Source of the DNA: an uncultured archaeon
Lineage (GTDB): Archaea; Halobacteriota; Methanosarcinia; Methanotrichales; Methanotrichaceae
NCBI GenBank assembly: GCA_902385025.1
Contig: CABMDX010000013.1
Location: forward strand, 1-5,039
Length of the DNA stretch: 5,039 nt
Direction of reading: 5' to 3'
Shown here: positions 1 through 5,039 of the stretch, one piece after another
Numbering within the stretch: the stretch's first letter is position 1
How the letters are laid out: the number at the start of each line of letters is the position of its first letter
The notes under the pieces: generated by a model
The model's input: the letters and a program-made list of their open reading frames with translations, nothing else
What the model was told of the DNA's origin: nothing
Database searches by the model: none
Translations under genes and position numbers: made by a program

Positions 1-1666
1 GGGACTGGGGATTATCTTTAGGATGATATGTCTCCTGGCGGTTTTCACTCTTGGTCGCGTTTAAGGGAGAAGCAAGTGTCTCTTTGGCTTTTATCGTAAA
101 ATAGAAGGTCGAGCCCTTGCCAGCCTCGCTATCAACCCATATTCTGCCGCTCATCATCTCGACCAATCTTTTGCTTATGGCGAGGCCGAGGCCTGAGCCG
201 CCGTACCTGCGTGCTATTGAGGCATCGAGCTGAACGAATGGCTGGAACAATCGTTCTGCTTTGTCTTCAGGAATGCCAATTCCCGTATCTTTGACTGCGA
301 ATAGGATCTCGTAGCCTTCGTCTGCAAGCCTTTTTGCGGAGATGAATATGGAAACCTGCCCAACTTCCGTAAACTTTATTGCATTGCTGATCAAATTCAA
401 CAGTATCTGTCGCAGCCTGGCAGGGTCACCAAAAATCACCATCGGGACGCCATCATCAATCTCGTATCCCAGCCGAAGCCCTTTTTTGTAGGCATTCTCA
501 CCACCCAGATCCATCGCCTCCTCAACGCAGCTTTTGAGGGAGAACGGCTGGCTCTCCAGCTCCATCATCCCGCCTTCTATCTTTGAGACGTCGAGGATGT
601 CATTGATAATGGTAAGCAAAGCTTCGCCGCTGCTGCGAATGGTCTCGACACAATCCCTCTGCTCAGGGTTTAAGCTTTCGCCCAGGAGCAGGCCGGTCAT
701 GCCGATAACAGCGTTCATGGGCGTGCGAATCTCATGGCTCATATTCGCCAGGAACTCGGATTTGGCTTTGGTTGCTGCCTCTGCCGCATCTTTAGCCGCC
801 AGCAGCATCTCCTCAGCATGCTTGCGCTTCGTGATGTCTTCCACGGTGCCATCAAAATGCATGCCGTTTTTATCTCGAACTATTCTGGTGTTCATGGAAA
901 CCCAAAACCTGGTCCCATCTCTTCGCTGCACCTCCAGTTCGCATCCTTCCAGGAATCCCTGCTTCGAAATAAGCGCTATTACACGTTCTCGATCTTCTGG
1001 ATTGGCATAAAGCTGCTGGCCGATGTCTGAGACAGAATCCATCATCTCCTGAGGGGATTTATAACCAAAGAGTCGCGCGAATGCAGGGTTGACGCTCTGA
1101 TACCTGCCTTCAGGTATGCTCTGATATAGCCCTAAAATGGAGTTTTCAAAAATATTTTGATATTTCTCTCTGCTTGTCTCGAGCTCTTGCTCCACGTGCT
1201 TTATCTCTGTGATATCGCGTATGGACTCTATTGCCCCGATTATATTCCCGGATGCGTCGTAAAGAGGAGCAGCTTTACCCCAAACATAGGTACCATTCGG
1301 GCCGAATGATGAGACATATACCTCACCGCTGATGCTCATTCCATCACGATGGAGATTGATATATTCTGCTTCAATTTTCTCATTCGGCCTCAATGCCAGA
1401 TCAACTAGAGATGCTCGCCGGACGCCGTATATCGGCAGAGAATACTCGTAATTGCCTTTTCCCAGAATATCTTTCGCCAAGACTCCGGTAAGCTCTTCCA
1501 TAGCATTGTTCCAGGCGATTACACTTCCCGACAGATCTATTGCCATTACGGCGTCAGGAATAAAATCCAGTATTTCAACTTGCCGGACAGTCTCGATATC
1601 AGATAGACGGGACCTTGGAGCCCCATATTTCTCCTGACCGCCAACTTCCTCGCGCTCCTCCTTCAT
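1..1666 (-). CDS. PAS-PAS sensor histidine kinase, 3' end outside window
   Basis: This is a cytoplasmic two-component sensor kinase; such enzymes autophosphorylate a histidine from ATP and pass the phosphate to a response regulator. The minus-strand frame is open for 555 codons and leaves the window at position 1 without a stop. Residues about 33-155 form a first PAS domain (starting [13 protein letters not shown]) and about 165-283 a second (ending [10 protein letters not shown]), followed by a short helical linker. The HisKA motif [14 protein letters not shown] gives phosphoacceptor His311. The ATPase domain shows the N box ([12 protein letters not shown], about 422-433), G1 (DTGIGI, 460-465), F box (FQPFVQLD, about 474-481) and G2 (GGSGLGLAI, 489-497), so all catalytic boxes are intact. 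No signal peptide or membrane helix is visible, so it should sense an internal signal. The ATG at 1664-1666 is the only plausible start, because an in-frame TGA lies two codons upstream at 1670-1672; a GGGTGA SD sits only 3 bases before it. The polar tail after residue 525 looks like a linker, and a receiver domain may follow to the left, making a hybrid kinase (inference). The ligand is unknown. Confidence 0.95.
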   Translation of the reverse strand, partial: MKEEREEVGGQEKYGAPRSRLSDIETVRQVEILDFIPDAVMAIDLSGSVIAWNNAMEELTGVLAKDILGKGNYEYSLPIYGVRRASLVDLALRPNEKIEAEYINLHRDGMSISGEVYVSSFGPNGTYVWGKAAPLYDASGNIIGAIESIRDITEIKHVEQELETSREKYQNIFENSILGLYQSIPEGRYQSVNPAFARLFGYKSPQEMMDSVSDIGQQLYANPEDRERVIALISKQGFLEGCELEVQRRDGTRFWVSMNTRIVRDKNGMHFDGTVEDITKRKHAEEMLLAAKDAAEAATKAKSEFLANMSHEIRTPMNAVIGMTGLLLGESLNPEQRDCVETIRSSGEALLTIINDILDVSKIEGGMMELESQPFSLKSCVEEAMDLGGENAYKKGLRLGYEIDDGVPMVIFGDPARLRQILLNLISNAIKFTEVGQVSIFISAKRLADEGYEILFAVKDTGIGIPEDKAERLFQPFVQLDASIARRYGGSGLGLAISKRLVEMMSGRIWVDSEAGKGSTFYFTIKAKETLASPLNATKSENRQETYHPKDNPQS

Positions 1667-1703
1667 AACTCACCCGGAACAAAATTAGTTGGCTGAAGTG
1701 GCA

Positions 1704-1711
1704 GAATATAG
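1704..1711 (-). promoter_or_regulatory. Candidate TATA box for the histidine kinase
   Basis: On the minus strand this reads CTATATTC, preceded by a C-rich stretch. It lies about 40 bases before the kinase ATG. With the usual archaeal spacing of about 25 bases, transcription would start near 1682 and leave a leader of roughly 16 bases that includes the GGGTGA SD. Another AT-rich site at 1742-1752 is possible but would give a longer leader. This is prediction from spacing and composition only. Confidence 0.3.
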
Positions 1712-1876
1712 GGGACTTTCATTTGTCTTATCAGCATTTGGATCAATATATGGAAGATCATTGTCCCTGCTATTTATCATACGGCCTCTTTGTTTCGCAC
1801 GGTGAAGCGATGGCGAGATATAGTTGTCGGCATCCTGGGCAGTATTGCAGCAGATCGCCAGGCATCATGTACCAAG

Positions 1877-1899
1877 GCATGATTAAAAGAAAATCATGC
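1877..1899 (-). terminator. Perfect 8-bp hairpin after the CoA-binding gene
   Basis: GCATGATT at 1877-1884 pairs perfectly with AATCATGC at 1892-1899 around a 7-base loop. On the minus strand the loop reads TTCTTTT. The structure lies about 43 bases past the stop of the CoA-binding gene and 211 bases before the kinase start, where a terminator between two minus-strand genes would be expected. No T-run follows the stem, so a terminator role is tentative. An operator, or a structure in a long kinase leader, is also possible. Confidence 0.35.
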
Positions 1900-1941
1900 A
1901 GCTGACAGCAGCGGGAGGGAGACCCGATTGGATATATATAT

Positions 1942-2367
1942 TCAATATTTACCAAGCAGCTTTGCCAGGCTTCTATGAATTGTGTGAATATTGAATCCCT
2001 GGCCAAGATACATCATAGGGCATCTGCCGGCAATGCACTGCATATCTGATTTAATGCATTTCTCTTTTGACTCTGGTGTTTCCGTTCTCCAGTGAATCCA
2101 GCATTTCTTTATCCCTCTCTTTTTCAGGTCTTCAATTACGCTTGCAGGATTTATCCGGGTCAGGCCGATTACAGCAGCATCAACTCCCAGAGGGAGCTCG
2201 GAGACACTTCCAATAGCTTTGGTATCTGGTCTTTCAGACATATCAACGACATAAACCGCCTTTCCTCTTGCTGCCAGCTCATCAATTGTCAACTTCATCG
2301 CCGGTTTGGTTTTATCCGTGATGACTGCAAAGATCTCTGCATTCCAGAAGGATTCCTGCTCTTGCAT
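1942..2367 (-). CDS. CoA-binding domain protein (CoA_binding_2 / COG1832 type)
   Basis: This is a small cytoplasmic protein of 141 residues, the usual size for stand-alone CoA_binding_2 proteins. Those have a Rossmann fold like the CoA-binding domain of succinyl-CoA synthetase, and their exact role is unknown. Visible features are strand IFAVITD (12-18), a following helix, strand KAVYVVDMSERP (36-47), a SVSELPLGVDAAVIGL stretch (54-69) matching the conserved 'L-P-x-x-V-D-x-x-x-I' region, the RGIKKCWIHW segment (84-93), and near the C-terminus AGRCPMMYL with Cys116, matching the family's 'GRC-hydrophobic' ending. The N-terminal loop that is glycine-rich in typical members reads TDKTKPAMK here, so CoA binding may differ. 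The ATG at 2365-2367 is chosen because an in-frame TGA lies three codons upstream and GGAGTGA sits 6 bases before it. The family call is from recognised pattern; the function is not established. Confidence 0.85.
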   Translation of the reverse strand: MQEQESFWNAEIFAVITDKTKPAMKLTIDELAARGKAVYVVDMSERPDTKAIGSVSELPLGVDAAVIGLTRINPASVIEDLKKRGIKKCWIHWRTETPESKEKCIKSDMQCIAGRCPMMYLGQGFNIHTIHRSLAKLLGKY

Positions 2368-2727
2368 CTCGCTTCACTCCGGATGTAAGAATTATTTTGT
2401 CCTCGATAGTATTTCAATCATTTCCGCATAAGACGGATTCGTCGGGCAATAGTCGAGTTCGCTTTTATTTTTATCGTAATACCCTGCAGCCCTGCAGCGG
2501 GGATAAAGTGCATGAAATCCATTTTAAGGATGTGTCAGCGGGCTTGTCTTCTTTCTTGGTGCGCTGCCGCTATTTCACTCATTTAGTAAACACAGCATAT
2601 TCAGGCAGATGGCGGGATCCTTCGAGCCCAGGTGAGCTGGCAGCATCGCGGCACCGGAGCTTGAGGGCCTCGGCCTCGCCTTCATGCCAGGAAGCATTCT
2701 TTGAAAAATGTGGATAGGACTTGCGCC
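2368..2727. other. Non-coding gap between CoA-binding and TPR genes
   Basis: These 360 bases carry no convincing gene. A plus-strand open frame at 2397-2717 lacks an SD and has low-complexity, Arg/Ser-rich composition, as expected of chance translation. The right end holds the TPR gene's terminator, and the left end must hold the promoter of the CoA-binding gene. Minus-strand AT-rich stretches near 2386-2400, 2406-2417 and 2463-2480 are candidate TATA regions, but none stands out. A tandem octamer CCCTGCAG occurs twice at 2482-2497. Nothing resembling a tRNA was found. Confidence 0.6.
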
Positions 2728-2735
2728 CTATCCAC
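2703..2735 (-). terminator. Hairpin plus T-run terminator overlapping the TPR stop codon
   Basis: GTGGATAGG (2710-2718) and CCTATCCAC (2727-2735) form a perfect 9-bp stem around an 8-base loop. Read on the minus strand, the stem is followed directly by ATTTTTC (five T's at 2704-2708), giving the hairpin-plus-U-tract form of an intrinsic terminator. The stop codon of the TPR gene (TAG, 2728-2730) lies inside the first arm, so the transcript would end almost immediately after translation stops. This implies that the CoA-binding gene to the left has its own promoter. Archaeal termination relies mainly on U-tracts, so the T-run is the more relevant part. Confidence 0.65.
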
Positions 2736-3624
2736 TATACCCCAGCTCTTTAGCCTTGGAAAAGGCCGCATTGGCTTCTGTGGTGCGGCCTAACTGTTGG
2801 AGAGCAAGCCCTTTGTCGTTCCAGGCAGCAGCATATTGTGGATTAATGCTGATGGCCTCGTCAAATGCCCCAATGGCCTCGTCGTAATTGCCCTGCCGAT
2901 TAAGAACCGTTGCTTTGTTGTAAAAAGCTACCGTGTATTGTGGATTGATCTCAATGGCTTTGTCATAGGCTTGGATTGATTCGTTGTACTCGCCCAGATA
3001 GAAGAGGGTGTTGCCTTTATTGTTCCAGAAGATATCACTATGCGGATTTATTTCTATGGCCTTGTCATAAGCCTGGAGGGACTCGTCGTACCTTTTGAGC
3101 ATGTATAAGTTATATCCTAGATTATTCCATGATGTGGAAAAATATGGATCGAATTTTAATGATTCGTTATAGGCATCTATGGACTCTTCATACCTTTGTG
3201 CATCAAAAAGGATATTTCCTTTTCGATACCAAGCCCAAGCGTCCTCTGGATGTGACTTAAGGACGCTATTAATGATATTCAGCCCTTTAGACGACGACAG
3301 CGCTGAGACCTCAGATGCATTTTCTATCCTGTAAAGCGTTGTGTTCGGATTCATCATTTTATATGAATATGGGACGCCGGAAACATAATCCAGGAAGCTG
3401 AAGCCCCTAAGCGATGAACTGAAACCATTTTTATATAAACCGCCATTGACGATAGGCTCTCCGTCGCCTGTATCTGTTCCCTTGAAATTAATATCTTTGG
3501 TCAAAATTACGCTTTCGTTGTAAGTCCCGCTATGCACTTCAATTGCATCATTGGGTTTAGCTGCATAAACGGCTAACTGGATGCTCTGATAATCGCAATC
3601 TTTCGAACAAACAGTTATGGTCAT
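2728..3624 (-). CDS. TPR-repeat protein with beta-helix-like N-terminus, cut off from its signal peptide
   Basis: The open frame has 298 residues. Residues 1-60 (starting TITVCSKDCDYQSIQLAV, with DAIEVHSGTYNESV) match the first turn of NosD/pectate-lyase-like right-handed beta-helix proteins, which methanogens usually secrete. No further helix coils follow. Residues 61-125 are a linker, and 126-295 form five consecutive 34-residue TPR units beginning at 126, 160, 194, 228 and 262 with the typical W-x-x-x-G, Y-x-x-A/S and P-spaced pattern. TPRs bind partner proteins; the partner is unknown. The ATG at 3622-3624 has no SD. Sixty-nine bases upstream and in the same frame is an ATG (3691-3693) with a perfect SD and a signal peptide, but a TAA at 3628-3630 separates them. 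The gene is therefore either a recent pseudogene of an exported protein, a product of re-initiation 3 bases after that stop, or affected by a sequence error. The long undamaged frame argues against old decay. Confidence 0.8.
   Translation of the reverse strand: MTITVCSKDCDYQSIQLAVYAAKPNDAIEVHSGTYNESVILTKDINFKGTDTGDGEPIVNGGLYKNGFSSSLRGFSFLDYVSGVPYSYKMMNPNTTLYRIENASEVSALSSSKGLNIINSVLKSHPEDAWAWYRKGNILFDAQRYEESIDAYNESLKFDPYFSTSWNNLGYNLYMLKRYDESLQAYDKAIEINPHSDIFWNNKGNTLFYLGEYNESIQAYDKAIEINPQYTVAFYNKATVLNRQGNYDEAIGAFDEAISINPQYAAAWNDKGLALQQLGRTTEANAAFSKAKELGYSG
2740..3249 (-). repeat. Five tandem TPR units (102-bp period)
   Basis: Five 34-residue units lie end to end in the TPR gene, so the DNA repeats with a 102-bp period. 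Units 2 and 3 end in the same AYDKAIEINP/AYNESLKFDP-like helix. The third and fourth boundaries share NP(Q/H) and a Y-D/N-E-(A/S)-I core. The DNA of neighbouring units is diverged but recognisably similar, for example in the segment encoding YDKAIEIN. The final unit (AAWNDKGLALQQLGRTTEAN) closes the array three residues before the stop. Confidence 0.85.
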
Positions 3625-3627
3625 CGT

Positions 3628-3693
3628 TTAAGCTTGCGCAAATCCCACCATAAAAAGGGCAGATCCTATTACTAGAGACAACCCAATTTTCAT
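3628..3693 (-). pseudogene. Orphan signal peptide ORF in frame with the TPR gene, ended by TAA
   Basis: Twenty-one codons encode MKIGLSLVIGSALFMVGFAQA: a Lys at position 2, a hydrophobic core and a terminal A-Q-A cleavage signal. TAA (3628-3630) follows exactly where the mature protein should begin. Then come ACG and the ATG of the 298-codon TPR frame, all in one reading frame. The start is supported by a textbook SD, GGAGGTGG at 3701-3708, 7 bases upstream. The peptide only makes sense as the export signal of the TPR protein, so the ancestral gene was probably about 321 codons (2728-3693) with GAA, CAA or AAA in place of TAA. The codon is ochre, not amber, so pyrrolysine insertion, known in some Methanosarcinales, cannot explain it. 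Confidence 0.75.
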
Positions 3694-3700
3694 ATCAGGT

Positions 3701-3708
3701 CCACCTCC
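3701..3708 (-). promoter_or_regulatory. Strong ribosome binding site for the signal peptide ORF
   Basis: The minus strand reads GGAGGTGG, nearly the full complement of the archaeal 16S rRNA 3' end, 7 bases before the ATG at 3691-3693. It is the strongest SD in the window. It fixes the original start of the TPR gene at the signal peptide rather than at the internal ATG (3624), which has no such site. Confidence 0.85.
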
Positions 3709-3766
3709 TAAATGATATATTTGAATATGTTGATTATCCGTATTAACATTTCGATGTCGATATCAT

Positions 3767-3785
3767 ATGGGATTCCTTTTCCCAT
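3767..3785. promoter_or_regulatory. 19-bp inverted repeat upstream of the TPR gene
   Basis: ATGGGA (3767-3772) and TCCCAT (3780-3785) form a perfect 6-bp inverted repeat with a 7-base spacer, 74 bases before the signal-peptide ATG. Just beyond it, GCATTACA occurs twice 11 bases apart (3808-3815 and 3819-3826). One-turn spacing and dyad symmetry fit a regulator site, but the matches are short and could be chance. Confidence 0.2.
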
Positions 3786-3900
3786 TACTCCCCAAGCAAT
3801 CAGGCAGGCATTACAGAAGCATTACAAAGCAAGGATCAAAAAATTTACGCTGGATCTTAGTTCAGGTCGCTCGGGCGGCACTTAAAAGAGAGGGGCTGAG

Positions 3901-3947
3901 CTTAGAAAGTCCTTCCTGCGGATCAAAACAAGAAAAGGACATCTAAG
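3901..3947. other. Imperfect 12-bp stem-loop in the long gap
   Basis: CTTAGA (3901-3906) pairs with TCTAAG (3942-3947), and GTCCTT (3909-3914) pairs with AAGGAC (3935-3940). The two 6-bp helices are joined by an AA/A internal loop and closed by a 20-base, A-rich loop. The structure lies in non-coding DNA, more than 200 bases from either neighbouring start. It could be part of a small RNA, a terminator or a protein site. No TATA box at a fitting distance is obvious on either strand, so the class and strand are open. Confidence 0.35.
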
Positions 3948-4266
3948 GCGAAGAGGGCGGCATATAGATGCCAAACTTTCTGGACTCTACACTTTCGGGA
4001 CTACATAGAGATAACTCCTTCCACAAAATCGGGAGCGCCATTGCGGAGCCCTTAAGATGCCCGAAAACATGATGCGGCCCTCCTGCAATATCACAGCACC
4101 CATCGACGAGAGCCGATGCCGCATTGTAATCCTGAGGAGGCAAAAGCACAACAAGCCGCGAGAATCCGCAGGGCGCCTTCGTCGCCCCACCAGGCCTTTA
4201 CTCCGGGCCAGGCATTCATATGTTCAAAAAAAGCGCCTCTTCAGATCCGGGCTAATAGGAAGCCTC

Positions 4267-4274
4267 TTTATATT
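4267..4274 (+). promoter_or_regulatory. TATA box of the exported-protein gene
   Basis: TTTATATT matches the archaeal TATA consensus. With the start site about 25 bases downstream, transcription would begin near 4296-4300, leaving a leader of roughly 25 bases that contains AGGAGG at 4311-4316, 6 bases before the GTG. Spacing and sequence agree, making this the best promoter in the window. Confidence 0.55.
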
Positions 4275-4322
4275 CCTGCATATAATTAGCCCTGGGAATT
4301 GGTGCTTTGTAGGAGGCATTCG

Positions 4323-4919
4323 GTGTTGGATGGATATATCAAGAGGATCTTCCTCCTGGGTCTGGCTCTCGTGCTGGTGACAGCCGCAGAGGCCTCCATG
4401 ATGAATGATATCGACGTCAGTCGCATATCCGAGGATTGCGGCAAGTGGAAGGTCGGCTTCAACTGGTCTAAGATGGATGAGTATAGCAGCAGCATATCTC
4501 ACGGAGATAGCGCAACAGACAGCATCAAGATCGCGACAGATACGCTGATTATGACCTCCTCCACCGACGCAAAAAAGGTTCTGAAGGTCTCTGTGATAAC
4601 TTACTCCAAGAGCGACGAGTCTCTCCTGAACATTTCAAATATGATGAATATTGCCAATTCTACCCTCTCAAAGTCGAAGGTATGCAAGGATACCCACATC
4701 AGAGGAATGCAGATTGATGGCAAGATGGGTATATTTGCCAGCGGCCAAAAGTGCCCTCAGGAAGAGCCGGTATACGCTGCAATCTATCCAGTGGACTATC
4801 ATCTCGACCGGCCCGGCGGTGTTCTGGAAGCCACGGCTTACGGCCTGGTCCTGTCTACCTATGACCTGAAGACAATGGAGAGCTTTGTCAATTCTCTGAA
4901 GATCGAACAGGTGAAGTAG
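4323..4919 (+). CDS. Exported protein of unknown function, 198 residues
   Basis: I do not recognise the family with confidence. The GTG at 4323 is chosen because AGGAGG (4311-4316) sits 6 bases upstream; a TTG at 4326 is next best, and a TTG at 4299 would place the SD inside the gene. Residues 1-24 are a signal peptide: charged start (DGYIKR), hydrophobic core (IFLLGLALVLVT) and A-E-A at 22-24, with cleavage before Ser25. No lipobox or second membrane helix is seen, so the product should be outside the cell or in the pseudoperiplasm. The mature part has three cysteines (39, 121, 144) and three N-glycosylation sequons (Asn47, Asn103, Asn112). Its C-terminal third runs from an isolated IFASGQ strand through AAIYPVDYHLDRPG to a closing VLSTYDLKTMESFVNSL strand-helix, which suggests a compact alpha/beta domain, perhaps PsbP/DUF1795-like; that is a guess. 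It has its own promoter and is divergent from the TPR gene. Confidence 0.85.
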   Translation: MLDGYIKRIFLLGLALVLVTAAEASMMNDIDVSRISEDCGKWKVGFNWSKMDEYSSSISHGDSATDSIKIATDTLIMTSSTDAKKVLKVSVITYSKSDESLLNISNMMNIANSTLSKSKVCKDTHIRGMQIDGKMGIFASGQKCPQEEPVYAAIYPVDYHLDRPGGVLEATAYGLVLSTYDLKTMESFVNSLKIEQVK

Positions 4920-4932
4920 CAACTCAAGACAA

Positions 4933-4982
4933 TTGCAGGCCCGGATTAGGACAGCATTTCTGCGGCCCCCGGAATCCTGCAA
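4933..4982 (+). terminator. Inverted repeat just after the exported-protein gene
   Basis: TTGCAGG (4933-4939) is matched by CCTGCAA (4976-4982), and inside them CCGG occurs at 4941-4944 and again at 4969-4972. Together they can fold into an imperfect stem, beginning 14 bases past the stop at 4919. No T-run follows, so a terminator role is only suggested by position. Confidence 0.3.
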
Positions 4983-4993
4983 CCATTGCTATT

Positions 4994-5022
4994 TGCATTT
5001 GGGAGCGAGCCCCAAAAGTGCA
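4994..5022. other. Bulged 10-bp hairpin near the window end
   Basis: TGCATTTGGG (4994-5003) pairs with CCCAAA (5011-5016) and then, after a 2-base AG bulge, with TGCA (5019-5022); the loop is AGCGAGC. It may be a second termination element, or belong to whatever gene lies to the right. No strand can be assigned. Confidence 0.3.
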
Positions 5023-5039
5023 TGTCTAAATGATTGTCA

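Larger units (their letters stand above)
3694..4322. other. 629-base gap without a gene, between divergent genes
   Basis: The TPR gene leaves leftward and the exported-protein gene rightward, so both promoters lie here. Short open frames on both strands at 3943-4190 and 4057-4380 have no SD and no recognisable protein pattern, and I regard them as chance. Seen within: minus-strand AT-rich sites near 3714-3722 and 3745-3755 that might serve the TPR promoter; a 6-bp inverted repeat at 3767-3785; CATTAC three times at 3783, 3809 and 3820; an imperfect stem-loop at 3901-3947; a GC-rich hairpin at 4171-4187; and the TATA box at 4267. No tRNA fits, despite a CCACCA-like string near 4186-4192. Confidence 0.6.

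Noticed and set aside
534..1030. Plus-strand open frames of 158 and 98 codons
   Set aside because: They lie antisense inside the histidine kinase, whose domains and catalytic motifs are all clear on the minus strand.
1723..2006. Small open frames on both strands in the kinase/CoA-binding gap
   Set aside because: There is no SD and no recognisable protein pattern. The plus one starts at TTG, and the minus one overlaps the end of the CoA-binding gene in another frame.
2482..2497. Tandem CCCTGCAG octamer
   Set aside because: With only two copies and no dyad or positional meaning, it is best treated as chance.
2397..2717. Plus-strand 106-codon frame
   Set aside because: It has no SD and a Ser/Arg-rich random-looking composition, and it runs across the TPR terminator.
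3628..3630. Pyrrolysine or selenocysteine recoding of the in-frame stop
   Set aside because: The codon is TAA; pyrrolysine uses TAG and selenocysteine uses TGA.
4171..4192. Possible tRNA 3' end (GTCGCCCCACCA)
   Set aside because: There is no T-arm with TTCGAAT-like loop upstream and no matching acceptor 5' strand, so only a small GGGCG/CGCCC hairpin remains.
3943..4380. Three short frames in the 629-base gap
   Set aside because: They overlap each other on both strands, lack SDs, and show no domain or signal. The plus frame runs through the next gene's promoter and start.
4668..4982. Minus-strand 104-codon frame
   Set aside because: It is antisense to the exported-protein gene, which has signal peptide, SD and promoter support.

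Overview
The window looks like ordinary chromosomal DNA from a methanogenic archaeon of the Methanosarcinales, and I lean towards a Methanothrix (Methanosaeta)-like organism. This is inference from style: mid-range G+C, strong archaeal Shine-Dalgarno (SD) sites such as GGAGGTGG, AT-rich TATA-like boxes about 40-50 bases before starts, a PAS-PAS histidine kinase of the type common in these methanogens, and secreted TPR and small exported proteins. No rRNA, tRNA, CRISPR array or transposase was seen.

Layout, left to right. (1) Positions 1-1666, minus strand: the first 555 codons of a soluble PAS-PAS-HisKA-HATPase histidine kinase, whose 3' end runs off the left edge. (2) 1667-1941: a gap with a candidate promoter for the kinase and a perfect 8-bp hairpin. 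(3) 1942-2367, minus: a 141-residue CoA_binding_2 (COG1832-type) Rossmann protein. (4) 2368-2727: a non-coding gap with no convincing gene. (5) 2728-3624, minus: a 298-codon open frame with one N-terminal beta-helix-like segment and five TPR units, ending in a hairpin plus T-run terminator that overlaps its stop codon. (6) 3631-3693, minus: a signal peptide with an excellent SD, in the same frame as the TPR protein but separated from it by a single TAA. (7) 3694-4322: a 629-base gap with no gene, holding an imperfect 12-bp stem-loop, short repeats and the promoter of the next gene. (8) 4323-4919, plus: a 198-residue exported protein of unknown function with its own TATA box and SD. (9) 4920-5039: two inverted repeats, then the window ends.

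The genes do not form an obvious pathway. The three minus-strand genes are separated by 275-360 bases, so they are probably separate transcription units. The most noteworthy observation is the broken TPR gene. The best SD and a textbook signal peptide are cut off from an intact 298-codon body by one ochre codon exactly at the expected cleavage site. This could be a recent nonsense mutation, a sequence error, or stop-and-restart translation giving a non-secreted protein. I found no convincing new multi-gene system here.
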